A stretch of 64,000 nucleotides of DNA, taken from NCBI RefSeq assembly GCF_000473205.1, contig NZ_KI421507.1, positions 3,705,057 through 3,769,056 of the forward strand, given 5' to 3'. The position numbers and the translations under genes are program-made. This document shows positions 35,264 through 44,681 of this stretch, in pieces. The stretch is from Pseudophaeobacter arcticus DSM 23566. GTDB lineage: Bacteria; Pseudomonadota; Alphaproteobacteria; Rhodobacterales; Rhodobacteraceae. The first letter of the stretch is position 1. Every line of letters begins with the position of its first letter. The notes beneath the pieces are model-generated. The model was not told the DNA's origin. It did no database searches and saw only the letters and a list, made by a program, of their open reading frames with translations.

Positions 35264-36418
35264 TCAATCAACCAATAGTTCGCGCAGCACCGCGTTGAGC
35301 ACTGCTCGGCCCTGATCTGTGGCGCGGATAACCTGATCCGAGATAGTCACCATGCCAAGATTAACAAGGTCATCAACTCGATCCTGTGGCAGATCCTGTC
35401 CCGAGAGCGCGGCATAGCGCGGGATATTCATTCCCTCTGCCAGACGCATCGACATCATCATGTATTCGATTGCGGTGTCTTCACGGGGTAGGGCCTGGCA
35501 TAGGCTTTCGCCAGAGCCATCTGCCACGGCTTTAAGCCAGGCACCTGGGGCGCGATGGGTTTCGGTGGCGTAGCGCTGGCCGTTGAGCGTCACACGGCCA
35601 TGGGCCCCCGGACCAATGCCAAGGTAGTCCCCATAGCGCCAATAGATCTGGTTGTGGCGAGATTCCTCGCCGGGGCGGGCATGGTTGGAGATCTCATAGG
35701 CGGGCATGCCATGGGCCGCGCAGATCTCTTGCGTGGCTTGATACATATCTGCGGCTGTGTCGTCTGTGGGCAGGTTGCGCAGCTTGCCCCGGGCGTAGCG
35801 GTCGCCAAATGCGGTGCCTTCCTCGATGGTGAGCTGGTAAAGCGACAGATGGTCAATCGCCATGTTCAGGGCTTCGGAAAGTTCGCTCTTCCAATGGGTC
35901 AGGTCCTGTCCCTGACGCGCATAGATCAGATCAAAACTGACGCGGTCAAAACAGTTGCGGGCAATGTCAAATGCGGCGCGGGCCTCGGCTACGGAATGAA
36001 TGCGGCCGAGACGGCGTAGGTCTGCGTCATTAAGGGCTTGAATGCCCATCGAGACGCGGTTGACTCCGGCGTCGCGGTATCCGGCAAAACGACCGGCCTC
36101 TACCGAGCCGGGATTTGCTTCAAGAGTGATCTCGATGTCATTGGCAAAGGGCCATATTTCACGTGCGCCCTCGATCACGGCTGCAACGGTTTCGGGCATC
36201 ATCAGCGAGGGGGTACCACCGCCAAAGAAGATCGAGTTCAAAACCCTGTCATCGACCCTGTGTGAGACTCTTTTGAGTTCACTAAGATAGGCTCTAACCC
36301 ATAGTTTCTGGTCTATATTTGCGGTGACGTGACTGTTGAAGTCGCAATAGGGGCATTTGGCCTGACAAAAGGGCCAATGCACATATAGGCCAAAGCCCCC
36401 CTGCCGCCAATCATCCAC
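35264..36418 (-). CDS. hemW: Heme chaperone HemW (radical SAM, coproporphyrinogen oxidase-like)
   Basis: A 384-residue radical SAM protein. The cluster motif CQAKCPYCDF (CxxxCxxC) lies near residue 22, directly after GFGLYVHWPF, and FFGGGTPSLM near 68. HemW inserts heme into proteins such as respiratory enzymes. It shares the fold of HemN but lacks its N-terminal extension. I prefer the GTG at 36418 ([12 protein letters not shown]), which overlaps rdgB by 8 bases. An ATG at 36481 would overlap rdgB by 71 bases and add 21 residues without family counterpart. Confidence 0.9.
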   Translation of the reverse strand: MDDWRQGGFGLYVHWPFCQAKCPYCDFNSHVTANIDQKLWVRAYLSELKRVSHRVDDRVLNSIFFGGGTPSLMMPETVAAVIEGAREIWPFANDIEITLEANPGSVEAGRFAGYRDAGVNRVSMGIQALNDADLRRLGRIHSVAEARAAFDIARNCFDRVSFDLIYARQGQDLTHWKSELSEALNMAIDHLSLYQLTIEEGTAFGDRYARGKLRNLPTDDTAADMYQATQEICAAHGMPAYEISNHARPGEESRHNQIYWRYGDYLGIGPGAHGRVTLNGQRYATETHRAPGAWLKAVADGSGESLCQALPREDTAIEYMMMSMRLAEGMNIPRYAALSGQDLPQDRVDDLVNLGMVTISDQVIRATDQGRAVLNAVLRELLVD

Positions 36419-37025
36419 TAAAGCAGCCCTTGATAAAGGCGCTGACTGCGCGGCCGCGATGGCTGATCTGATTTTTTTCATCCTTGTCCATCTGGGCGCA
36501 GGTCACGTCATAGCCTGTGGGCATGAACATCGGATCATAGCCAAACCCGCCCTCGCCGCGAATGGGCCAGACCAGATCACCCGTCATGACGCCTTCGAAT
36601 ACTTCGTCATGTCCGTCGGGCCAGGCCAGTACCAGGGTACAACGGAACTGGGCGCTGCGCGGGGCATCTGGACCCTTTGCGGTGATTTCATCATTGGCGC
36701 GGGTCATTGCCATCATAAAATCACGCCCATTGCCGGTCTCGGCCCAATCGGCGGTATAGACACCAGGGGCGCCATCCAGCGCATCAATGGTGATACCGCT
36801 GTCATCCGACAGGGCAGGGAGGCCGGTGGCCTGCGCTGCTGCATGGGCCTTGATGCGGGCATTGCCAACAAAAGTATCTTCGGTTTCTTCCGGTTCCGGC
36901 AGGTTCATCTCTGCCGCGCCGACAACCTTGACGCCAAAGGGCGCAAGGATCTCGGTGATCTCCTGCAGCTTGCCCTTGTTGTGAGTGGCGACCAGGATCT
37001 GGTCGCCTTCAAATTTGCGTCTCAT
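36411..37025 (-). CDS. rdgB: RdgB/HAM1 non-canonical purine NTP pyrophosphatase
   Basis: A 204-residue ITPase family enzyme that removes dITP, XTP and related nucleotides. The N-terminal motif [12 protein letters not shown] (substrate Lys), then [30 protein letters not shown] with the catalytic Asp, GRDFMMAM and the late GFGYDPMF and [10 protein letters not shown] segments are present. The ATG overlaps the rph stop by 4 bases. The order rph-rdgB-hemW is common in alphaproteobacteria. Confidence 0.96.
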   Translation of the reverse strand: MRRKFEGDQILVATHNKGKLQEITEILAPFGVKVVGAAEMNLPEPEETEDTFVGNARIKAHAAAQATGLPALSDDSGITIDALDGAPGVYTADWAETGNGRDFMMAMTRANDEITAKGPDAPRSAQFRCTLVLAWPDGHDEVFEGVMTGDLVWPIRGEGGFGYDPMFMPTGYDVTCAQMDKDEKNQISHRGRAVSAFIKGCFSG

Positions 37026-37735
37026 GCGCAGGCTGCCTTTTGTAGTGCCGCCAGCTCGGCGGTGCCCTTTTCGGCCAGATCCATCAGCTGGTTCATCTGA
37101 TCGCGCGAAAAGATTGACCCCTCTGCCGACATCTGAACTTCGATCAGTTTGCCAGAACCGGTCATGATAAAGTTGCCGTCAACGCCTGCTTCGGAATCTT
37201 CTGGGTAATCCAGGTCAAGCACTGGCTGGCCGGCATAGATGCCACAGGAAATTGCCGAGACCGGATCCATCAGCGGGTCAATTTTCACGTCGCCGGCTTT
37301 CATCAGCTTATTCACAGCCAGACGCAGGGCCACCCAGCCGCCGGTGATTGCGGCGCAACGGGTGCCACCGTCGGCCTGCAGGACGTCGCAGTCGATGGTG
37401 ATCTGACGCTCACCCAGGGCAACGCGGTCAACGCCGGCGCGCAGGGCACGGCCAATCAGGCGCTGGATTTCAACAGTGCGGCCACCCTGTTTGCCGGCGG
37501 CGGCTTCGCGACGCATGCGGGTATTGGTGGCGCGGGGCAACATACCGTATTCTGCAGTGACCCAGCCCAATCCAGAGCCTTTGATAAAGGGCGGCACCCG
37601 GGGTTCCAGGCTGGCGGTGCACAGCACATGGGTGTCACCCATCTTGATCAGGCAGGAGCCTTCGGCATGTTTGGTGAAACCGGTCTCGATCGAGACGGGG
37701 CGCATTTCATTTAGATCTCTCTTGGAGGGGCGCAT
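37022..37735 (-). CDS. rph: Ribonuclease PH
   Basis: A 237-residue phosphorolytic exoribonuclease that trims the 3' ends of tRNA precursors. The N-terminal segment [20 protein letters not shown] is typical. The phosphate-site Arg/Gly region (RALRAGVD), [15 protein letters not shown] and the late [28 protein letters not shown] segment follow. AAGGA precedes the ATG. It is transcribed divergently from hrcA, separated by 142 bases, and I see no CIRCE-like inverted repeat in that gap. Confidence 0.97.
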   Translation of the reverse strand: MRPSKRDLNEMRPVSIETGFTKHAEGSCLIKMGDTHVLCTASLEPRVPPFIKGSGLGWVTAEYGMLPRATNTRMRREAAAGKQGGRTVEIQRLIGRALRAGVDRVALGERQITIDCDVLQADGGTRCAAITGGWVALRLAVNKLMKAGDVKIDPLMDPVSAISCGIYAGQPVLDLDYPEDSEAGVDGNFIMTGSGKLIEVQMSAEGSIFSRDQMNQLMDLAEKGTAELAALQKAACA

Positions 37736-37877
37736 GGGCTATCCTTTTTTTGCTGCCCATCCGATAGCCGCCGAGATAGCGGGGATGCAAGCATGATTGA
37801 CCTTTTCCCTTGTCGCTCTTTAATGCAAATTGGAGCCTGGGCTTCCCAAAATACAGAGCTTGACCGTAAAATCGCAC

Positions 37878-38945
37878 ATGACAAACGCCAAAGAAATTCT
37901 CAGTGACATGAATGACCGCTCCCGCGAGGTGTTCCGGACGGTTGTTGAAAGCTATCTTGAAAGTGGCGAACCGGTGGGCAGCCGGACCCTGACGCGATCC
38001 CTGAATGAGAAAGTCAGCGCCGCGACGGTGCGCAATGTGATGCAGGATCTCGAATTCCTCGGTCTGTTGGACAGCCCTCATGTCAGTGCCGGCCGTATCC
38101 CCACGCAGCGTGGCTTGCGGATGTTTGTCGATGGATTGCTGGAGGTCGAGGACCTGAGGGCCCATGACCGGGAAAGGATTGATGCCACTCTTGGCAAAAA
38201 CGCTGGAGATGTTGGTGGTATGCTGGACCGGGTAGGTGCTGCCCTGTCTGGGGTGACCCAGGGCGCTTCGCTGGTGTTGACGCCCAAACAGGAAAGCGAA
38301 ATCCGCCATATCGAATTTGTGTCGCTGGCACAGGAGCGGGCGCTGGTGGTTTTGGTGTTTTCCGACGGCCATGTGGAAAACCGCCTGTTTACCCCGCCAC
38401 CGGGCCAGACCCCAAGTTCGATGCGCGAGGCGGCTAATTTCCTCAATGCGCTGATTGAGGGACGCACTTTGAGCGGGGTGCGACGCGACATGCAAAAAGA
38501 GATTGATGCCCGCCGGCAGGAGATTGACGTCCTGGCGCAGGACATGATCGAAAGCGGGCTGGCTGCCTGGGAGGAAGACGATAGCGAAAAGGCGCGCCTG
38601 ATTGTGCGGGGGCGGGCGAATCTCTTGGGGGAGGGCGGTGGTGTGCCAGAGGAGCTTGACCTTATTCGCAGCCTGTTTGACGACCTGGAGCGCAAGCAAG
38701 ATATTGCTGAATTTCTTGAACTGACCGAAGAGGGCGAGGGTGTGCGCATTTTTATCGGCTCAGAGAACAAACTTTTCTCACTTTCGGGTTCCTCTTTGGT
38801 GGTCTCTCCCTATATGAACTCTGATCGAAAGATCATTGGCGCGGTTGGGGTGATTGGCCCGACTCGCCTGAATTACGGACGGATTGTGCCGATTGTGGAT
38901 TACACGGCGCAACTGGTTGGGAAATTGCTTTCTGACCGGAGCTAG
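37878..38945 (+). CDS. hrcA: Heat-inducible transcription repressor HrcA
   Basis: A 355-residue HrcA. The N-terminal winged helix covers about residues 10-75 (VVESYLESGEPVGSRTLTR, SAATVRNVMQDLEFLGLL, HVSAGRIPTQRGLRMFVD), followed by the GAF-like dimerisation and inducer domain with GSENKLFSLSGSSLVVSPY near residue 295. It represses groESL through CIRCE in this class. The ATG at 37878 is chosen over an unsupported upstream extension of 16 codons. grpE follows after 11 bases, so the two are co-transcribed. Confidence 0.95.
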   Translation: MTNAKEILSDMNDRSREVFRTVVESYLESGEPVGSRTLTRSLNEKVSAATVRNVMQDLEFLGLLDSPHVSAGRIPTQRGLRMFVDGLLEVEDLRAHDRERIDATLGKNAGDVGGMLDRVGAALSGVTQGASLVLTPKQESEIRHIEFVSLAQERALVVLVFSDGHVENRLFTPPPGQTPSSMREAANFLNALIEGRTLSGVRRDMQKEIDARRQEIDVLAQDMIESGLAAWEEDDSEKARLIVRGRANLLGEGGGVPEELDLIRSLFDDLERKQDIAEFLELTEEGEGVRIFIGSENKLFSLSGSSLVVSPYMNSDRKIIGAVGVIGPTRLNYGRIVPIVDYTAQLVGKLLSDRS

Positions 38946-38956
38946 AGGTTGAAAAA

Positions 38957-39517
38957 ATGGCAGAGCCCAGAAACGACGATTTTTTGGACGATATCGCAAA
39001 TGTCGAAGCTGAAGAGCTGGCGGCGGAAATGGCTGAAATGGACGATGCTGCGATTGAGTTGGATGAGCTGAGGGCAGAGCGCGACGAGTATAAAGACCGG
39101 TTTATGCGCGCACTGGCGGATGCCGAAAACTCTCGCAAACGCGGTGACAAGGCACGTCGCGAGGCCGAACAATATGGCGGTTCAAAACTGTCGCGTGACA
39201 TGCTGCCGGTGTTTGACAACCTGAAGCGCGCGGTTGAATCGGCCACGGATGAGCAGAAGGAAGTTTCTGCAGCGCTTATCGAGGGTGTTGAGCTGACCAT
39301 GCGCGCGCTTGTTGGTGTGTTTGAAAAACATGGGGTGCGGGTTGTGTCACCGCAGGTTGGCGATCGTTTTGATCCGCAGCTCCATGAGGCGATGTTTGAA
39401 GCTCCGGTGCCTGGCACCAAGGCCGGCGATATCATTCAGGTCTCGGCTGAGGGCTTTATGCTGCATGACCGGCTGTTACGGCCGGCCCAGGTTGGTGTGT
39501 CCTCCACCCCGGCCTGA
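38957..39517 (+). CDS. grpE: Nucleotide exchange factor GrpE
   Basis: A 186-residue GrpE. A long acidic, helical N-terminal region (about 15-75, coiled coil) leads into the family core RALADAENSRKRGDKARREAEQYG, and the C-terminal beta-wing contains VGDRFDPQLHEAMFEAPVPGTKAGDIIQV. It releases ADP from DnaK, whose gene is not in this window. Its start lies 11 bases after the hrcA stop. An intergenic double-hairpin element follows 16 bases after its stop. Confidence 0.96.
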   Translation: MAEPRNDDFLDDIANVEAEELAAEMAEMDDAAIELDELRAERDEYKDRFMRALADAENSRKRGDKARREAEQYGGSKLSRDMLPVFDNLKRAVESATDEQKEVSAALIEGVELTMRALVGVFEKHGVRVVSPQVGDRFDPQLHEAMFEAPVPGTKAGDIIQVSAEGFMLHDRLLRPAQVGVSSTPA

Positions 39518-39533
39518 TGGCAGCTGCAAGGGA

Positions 39534-39588
39534 ACGGGTCCGTTGGGACCCGTGCCTGCGGCGCAGGTATTTTTAGTAAGATGAAAGA
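39534..39588 (+). repeat. Intergenic double-hairpin element, copy B
   Basis: Hairpin 1 is ACGGGTCC/GGACCCGT (39534-39541 with 39546-39553). Hairpin 2 is CCTGC/GCAGG (39555-39559 with 39563-39567). The tail is GTATTTTTAGTAAGATGAAAG. It begins 16 bases after the grpE stop, in grpE sense. The tail matches copy D (TAAGATGAAAG) rather than copies A and C. Its hairpin 1 sequence differs from the other copies but keeps the shape. Confidence 0.68.
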
Positions 39589-39617
39589 GCGGCGCCCCAT
39601 CGGCAGCCGCTCTTTCA
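39582..39617. terminator. Bidirectional terminator between grpE and mutS
   Basis: TGAAAGAGCGGC (39582-39593) pairs with GCCGCTCTTTCA (39606-39617) over 12 bases around a 12-base loop. TTT follows within ATTTTC on the plus strand, and an AT-rich stretch lies on the other side. It starts inside the tail of copy B and ends 9 bases before the mutS stop. Confidence 0.7.
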
Positions 39618-39625
39618 TTTTCTGG

Positions 39626-42262
39626 TTATTTGCTGGCCTCTTTCAGGCGGTAGAGGGCCTCCAGGGCTTCACGTGGCGAGAGTTCGTCAGGGTGAAGGCT
39701 GCTGAGCAGCTGTTCCACAGGAGACGGACCCGCAGTGGGTTTTGGCTGCGGTGGCGGGGCAGCAGCAAAAAGTGGCAGGTCGTCGATTTGGATCTTGGCG
39801 CCGGCCCCTTCGCGGCTGCCCTGTTCCAGCAGATCCAGCACATCGCGGGCACGGGCAACAACGCTGGCAGGAAGACCGGCCAGCTGTGCCACCTGCACCC
39901 CGTAGGAGCGATCTGCCGCGCCTTTTTTGACCTCGTGCAGGAAAATCACCTCGCCGTCCCATTCCTTAACCGAGACAGTGGCGTTTTCAACGCCGGACAG
40001 CGTGTTCGAGAGCTGGGTCAATTCGTGGTAATGGGTGGCAAAGAGGGCGCGGGACTGGTTCACCGCGTGTAGGTGTTCCAGCGTCGCCCAGGCGATGGAG
40101 AGCCCGTCATAGGTGGCGGTGCCGCGACCGATTTCGTCGAGGATGACCAGGGCACGGTCGTCCGCCTGGTTGAGGATGGCGGCGGTTTCAACCATTTCCA
40201 CCATGAAGGTCGAGCGGCCCCGCGCCAGATCATCTGAGGCACCAACGCGACTGAACAGCTGGCTGACCAGGCCGATATGGGCGGTTTCGGCTGGCACGTA
40301 GCTGCCCATCTGGGCCAGGAGAGCAATCAGCGCGTTTTGCCGCAGGAAGGTCGATTTACCCGCCATATTGGGGCCAGTCAAAAGCCAGACAGCCGCACCG
40401 CTGGTGGCAGAGAGGTCACAATCATTGGCAACAAATGTAGCGCCGCCTTGCTGCCGCAGGGCCCGTTCCACAACCGGGTGACGTCCGCCTGTGATGGCAA
40501 AGGCACGGGAGGCATCAACGCGGGGTCGCGCCCAGTTCTCGCCGCGCGCCAAATCGGCCAGCGCGGTCAGGAGATCCAGCTCTGCCAGGCCCCGTGCGGC
40601 ACCATTCAGGCGCGCAGCCTGGTCCAGTATTGCACGAGAAAGCGCAGAATAGAGCCGCTTTTCGATCTCTAGCGCGTGATTTCCGGAGTTCAGGATCCGG
40701 GTCTCGATCTCGCTGAGCTCGACCGTGGTGAAGCGGACCTGATTTGCGGTGGTTTGACGGTGGATGTATTTTTCCGACAGCGGTGCAGAGAGCATTTTAT
40801 CCGCATGGGTGGCTGTGGTTTCAATGAAATAACCCAGCACATTGTTGTGTTTGATTTTCAGCGAGGTGATGCCGGTATGGGCGGCATATTCCTGCTGCAT
40901 GCTGGCAATAATGGAGCGACCTTCGTCGCGCAGGGTGCGGGCCTCATCCAGGTCTTGATCATAGCCGGAGGCGATAAAGCCGCCATCCCGGGCCAAAAGC
41001 GGGGGCTCGGCCACCAGGGCGGCATCCAGCAGGTCCAGCAGAGCATCAAACCCGGTGAGATCGGTGGTGGCGGCCATGACCATCGGCGGCAGGTCTTCGC
41101 TGGCGTTTCTGTCGGCGATGGCGCGGGCCTGGCCCAACCCGTTGCGGATGGCGGCGAGATCCCGCGGGCCGCCGCGCTCCAGAGCCAGGCGTGACAGGGC
41201 GCGGTCCAGGTCTGGGGTTTTGCGCAGGGCGTCGCGCAGGTCCTCACAGAGCTGCGCGCGTTCTACCGCAAAATCGAGCGCGGCAAGCCGGGCATTGATC
41301 ACATCCAAATTTCGCGAGGGGCTGGAGAGGCGCTGTTCCAGCAGCCGTGCGCCGCCGGGGGTAACAGTGCGGTCCACCACGGAGAGCAGGGAGCCGGCCC
41401 GGGCGCCAGAGAGAGAACGGGTCAGCTCCAGGCTGGCGCGAGTGGAGGCGTCGATCTGCACCACACGGTCCTGGGCTTCTTGGATCGGCTGTTGCAGGAG
41501 TGGCAGTTTGCCCTTCTGGGTGATCTCGAGATAGTCAATCAGCGCCCCCATGGCCGAAATCTCGGCACGGGTGAAGCTGCCAAAACCATCAAGCGCGCTG
41601 ACGCCAAACAGGCCACAGATCCGTTTTTCCGCTGCAGTGCTGTCAAAGCTGGCTTTGCCGAGCGGTGTCAGGGGGATTTTATATTCCTCGGCCAGCGGGG
41701 AGACCGCTTCAAAGTTGGGGCCATCGGCAACAATCAGCTCTGACGGGGCCAGGCGTGCCAGTTCCGGGGAAAGACGCAGGCGGCTGATGGGCATCACGTG
41801 AAAGGCACCGGTTGAGATATCGGCCCAGGCCAGGGCGGCCTCATCGCGCAGTTCGGAATAGGAGACGAGAAAATTGTGGCGGCGGGCCTCGAGCAGCGAG
41901 TCCTCTGTCAGGGTGCCGGGCGTGACCAGCCGCACCACGTCGCGTTTAACCACCGATTTGCCACCGCGTTTCTTGGCCTCGGCGGGGGTTTCCAGCTGTT
42001 CACCGACGGCGACGCGAAAGCCCTTGCGGATCAGCGTCAAGAGATAGCCTTCGGCGGCATGAAAAGGCACACCGCACATGGGGATGTCCTGATCCTCGTG
42101 TTTGCCACGTTTTGTCAGGGCGATGTCCAGCGCCTCGGCGGCGTTGACCGCATCGTCAAAGAACATCTCGTAGAAATCGCCCATCCGGTAGAACAGCAGC
42201 GCATCTGGATACTGTGCCTTGATGTCGAGGTATTGCGCCATCATGGGCGTGACTGTGGCCAA
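39626..42262 (-). CDS. mutS: DNA mismatch recognition protein MutS
   Basis: An 878-residue MutS. The mismatch-binding Phe motif is LLFYRMGDFYEMFFDDA (about residues 19-35). The core and lever domains follow. The ABC ATPase has Walker A TGPNMAGKSTFLRQ (about 632), Walker B ALVILDEIGRGTATYDG (about 708) and FATHYHEL. I chose the TTG at 42262 (MATVTPMMAQYLDIK), preceded by GGAG. The ATG six codons later is possible, and the frame stays open 15 codons further upstream. Single gene, convergent with grpE and divergent from maeB. Confidence 0.96.
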   Translation of the reverse strand: MATVTPMMAQYLDIKAQYPDALLFYRMGDFYEMFFDDAVNAAEALDIALTKRGKHEDQDIPMCGVPFHAAEGYLLTLIRKGFRVAVGEQLETPAEAKKRGGKSVVKRDVVRLVTPGTLTEDSLLEARRHNFLVSYSELRDEAALAWADISTGAFHVMPISRLRLSPELARLAPSELIVADGPNFEAVSPLAEEYKIPLTPLGKASFDSTAAEKRICGLFGVSALDGFGSFTRAEISAMGALIDYLEITQKGKLPLLQQPIQEAQDRVVQIDASTRASLELTRSLSGARAGSLLSVVDRTVTPGGARLLEQRLSSPSRNLDVINARLAALDFAVERAQLCEDLRDALRKTPDLDRALSRLALERGGPRDLAAIRNGLGQARAIADRNASEDLPPMVMAATTDLTGFDALLDLLDAALVAEPPLLARDGGFIASGYDQDLDEARTLRDEGRSIIASMQQEYAAHTGITSLKIKHNNVLGYFIETTATHADKMLSAPLSEKYIHRQTTANQVRFTTVELSEIETRILNSGNHALEIEKRLYSALSRAILDQAARLNGAARGLAELDLLTALADLARGENWARPRVDASRAFAITGGRHPVVERALRQQGGATFVANDCDLSATSGAAVWLLTGPNMAGKSTFLRQNALIALLAQMGSYVPAETAHIGLVSQLFSRVGASDDLARGRSTFMVEMVETAAILNQADDRALVILDEIGRGTATYDGLSIAWATLEHLHAVNQSRALFATHYHELTQLSNTLSGVENATVSVKEWDGEVIFLHEVKKGAADRSYGVQVAQLAGLPASVVARARDVLDLLEQGSREGAGAKIQIDDLPLFAAAPPPQPKPTAGPSPVEQLLSSLHPDELSPREALEALYRLKEASK

Positions 42263-42359
42263 GGGAGATCTCCGCAACTTCGGTATTTTTGTCGTCGGAC
42301 CATACAAACCGCGGACCTGCGGCGAAAGGTGAAAACGTATAGTCGTTGTGGCAACCTCC

Positions 42360-42384
42360 GGGCTGGGCTATGAAGTCCCAGCCC
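42360..42384 (+). other. Hairpin in the malic enzyme leader
   Basis: GGGCTGGG (42360-42367) and CCCAGCCC (42377-42384) form a perfect eight-base stem with a nine-base loop, 37 bases upstream of the maeB ATG. No T-run follows. It may shape translation or be an RNA stabiliser; I recognise no known riboswitch. Confidence 0.4.
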
Positions 42385-42421
42385 CCCTAGAGCAGCCCCA
42401 TAGAAAAGAACGACAGAAACG

Positions 42422-44677
42422 ATGCCCAAAGCGAAGATTACCGACGAAGAAGCCCTTGCCTTTCACCTGGATCCGACGCCAGGGAAATGGGAGATCAACG
42501 CCACTGTCCCGATGACGACGCAGCGCGATCTGTCGCTGGCCTATTCGCCCGGTGTTGCAGTGCCTTGCGAGGCCATCGCTGCCAACCCCGAGACCGCCTA
42601 TGACTATACAAACAAGGGCAACCTTGTGGCGGTTATCTCAAACGGGACGGCTGTTTTGGGCCTTGGCAACCTGGGTGCCCTGGGCTCCAAGCCGGTGATG
42701 GAAGGGAAATCCGTTCTCTTCAAACGCTTTGCCGATGTGAACTCGATCGACATCGAGCTGGACACCGAAGATCCGGATAAATTCATCGAAGCGGTGCGTC
42801 TGATGGGGCCGACCTTTGGCGGTATCAACCTTGAAGACATCAAGGCGCCAGAGTGTTTCATCATCGAGCAAAAGCTGAAGGAAGAGATGGATATCCCGGT
42901 CTTCCACGATGACCAGCACGGCACTGCGGTGATCTGTGCCGCTGGCCTGATCAATGCGCTGCATATTTCGGGCAAAAAGATCGAAGATGTGCGGATCGTT
43001 CTGAACGGGGCAGGGGCAGCAGGTATCGCCTGTATCGAGCTGCTGAAACGCATGGGGGCGCGGCATGAAAACTGCACCGTTTGCGACACCAAAGGTGTGA
43101 TCTACCAGGGCCGTACCGAGGGGATGAACCAGTGGAAATCGGCCCATGCCATCACCACTGAGCTGCGCACATTGGAAGAGGCCATGGAGGGCGCCGATGT
43201 TTTCCTCGGCGTTTCGGTCAAGGGCGCCGTGACCCAGGAGATGGTTGCCAAGATGGCAGACAATCCGGTGATCTTTGCGATGGCAAACCCGGATCCGGAA
43301 ATCACTCCGGAAGAGGCCCATGAGGTCCGGGTTGACGCCATTGTCGCCACGGGTCGTTCGGACTACCCCAACCAGGTCAACAACGTGCTTGGGTTCCCCT
43401 ATCTCTTCCGCGGGGCGCTGGATATTCACGCCCGCGCCATCAACGACGAGATGAAAATCGCCTGCGCCCATGCGCTGGCGGGCCTGGCACGCGAAGACGT
43501 GCCAGACGAGGTGGCGCTTGCCTATGGCAAATCGCTGACCTTTGGCCGGGATTATATCATTCCCACCCCCTTTGACCCGCGCCTGATCCACCGCATCCCC
43601 CCCGCGGTTGCCAAGGCCGGCATGGATACCGGTGCTGCGCGGCGTCCCATCATTGATATGGAGGCCTATGAGATTGGTCTCAAAGGCCGGATGGATCCGA
43701 CGGCTTCTATCCTGCGCGGGCTGAATGCGCGGGCACGCTCAGCACAAAGCCGGATGATCTTTGCTGAGGGCGATGACCCGCGGGTTCTGCGCGCCGCCGT
43801 AAACTATCAGCGCTCTGGCTTTGGCAAGGCCCTGGTTGTGGGGCGTTCCGAGGATGTCAAACAAAAGCTGGAAGAGGCAGGGCTCAGCGACGCTGTGCGC
43901 GAGCTTGAAATCGTCAATGCCGCCAACACCCTGCATTTTGATGTCTATAAGGAGTTCCTCTACAAACGCCTGCAGCGCAAGGGATTTGACCGCAAGGATG
44001 TGCATCGCCTTGTGGGGCGCGACCGCCATGTATTCTCGGCTCTGATGCTGGCCCATGGCCATGGTGACGGGCTGGTAACCGGTGCGACACGAAAATCGGC
44101 GCATGTTCTGGACCAGATCAACCACGTATTTGATGCGGATAGTTCCCATGGCGCTGCTGGCGTTACCGCGCTGTTGCACAAGGGTCGCATCGTTCTGATT
44201 GGCGATACCTTGGTGCATGAATGGCCCGATGAGAACGACCTGGCCAATATTGCCGAACGTGCCGCCGGCGTTGCCCGCCACATGGGTCTTGATCCTCGGG
44301 TGGCCTTTGTCAGTTTCTCGACCTTTGGCTATCCGGTCTCGGAGCGGGCAGAGAAAATGCATCTCGCGCCAGCCGTACTGGATAAACGCGGAGTGAATTT
44401 TGAATATGAAGGCGAGATGACCGTCGATGTGGCGCTGAACGCTGCGGCACAACAGGCCTACCCTTTCCAGCGTCTGACCGGCCCGGCGAATATTCTCATC
44501 GTGCCAGCGCGGCACTCGGCGTCGATCTCGGTCAAGCTGATGCAGGAAATGGGGGGCGCCACGGTTGTGGGTCCAATCCTCTCCGGTGTCGATAAATCGA
44601 TCCAGATCTGTTCCACCACCTCCACTGCCAATGACGTGCTGAACATGGCCGTCCTGGCAGCCTGTAACATCGGGTAA
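42422..44677 (+). CDS. maeB: NADP-dependent malic enzyme with phosphotransacetylase-like domain
   Basis: A 751-residue two-domain protein. Residues 1-430 are malic enzyme: SLAYSPGVAVPC, the metal-binding VFHDDQHGTAVI (about 165) and the nucleotide-binding VLNGAGAAGIACIEL (about 195). Residues about 440-751 are phosphotransacetylase-like (FAEGDDPRVLRAA, PANILIVPARHSASISVKLMQEMGG). It decarboxylates malate to pyruvate with NADPH. The second domain is thought to be regulatory (acetyl-CoA sensing) in this class. The sugar kinase downstream starts 4 bases after its stop. Confidence 0.95.
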   Translation: MPKAKITDEEALAFHLDPTPGKWEINATVPMTTQRDLSLAYSPGVAVPCEAIAANPETAYDYTNKGNLVAVISNGTAVLGLGNLGALGSKPVMEGKSVLFKRFADVNSIDIELDTEDPDKFIEAVRLMGPTFGGINLEDIKAPECFIIEQKLKEEMDIPVFHDDQHGTAVICAAGLINALHISGKKIEDVRIVLNGAGAAGIACIELLKRMGARHENCTVCDTKGVIYQGRTEGMNQWKSAHAITTELRTLEEAMEGADVFLGVSVKGAVTQEMVAKMADNPVIFAMANPDPEITPEEAHEVRVDAIVATGRSDYPNQVNNVLGFPYLFRGALDIHARAINDEMKIACAHALAGLAREDVPDEVALAYGKSLTFGRDYIIPTPFDPRLIHRIPPAVAKAGMDTGAARRPIIDMEAYEIGLKGRMDPTASILRGLNARARSAQSRMIFAEGDDPRVLRAAVNYQRSGFGKALVVGRSEDVKQKLEEAGLSDAVRELEIVNAANTLHFDVYKEFLYKRLQRKGFDRKDVHRLVGRDRHVFSALMLAHGHGDGLVTGATRKSAHVLDQINHVFDADSSHGAAGVTALLHKGRIVLIGDTLVHEWPDENDLANIAERAAGVARHMGLDPRVAFVSFSTFGYPVSERAEKMHLAPAVLDKRGVNFEYEGEMTVDVALNAAAQQAYPFQRLTGPANILIVPARHSASISVKLMQEMGGATVVGPILSGVDKSIQICSTTSTANDVLNMAVLAACNIG

Positions 44678-44681
44678 AACC

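Noticed and set aside
36164..36175. Half parS-like TTTCACGTG within hemW
   Set aside because: The right half-site does not continue (CGCC instead of AAACA), so ParB clamp loading is unlikely.
37736..37877. CIRCE element for HrcA in the rph-hrcA gap
   Set aside because: I looked for TTAGCACTC-N9-GAGTGCTAA and found no comparable inverted repeat, so HrcA autoregulation is not supported here.
37707..38699. 330-codon open frame antisense to hrcA
   Set aside because: Lies wholly opposite a well-conserved hrcA and starts in low-quality sequence; no motif.
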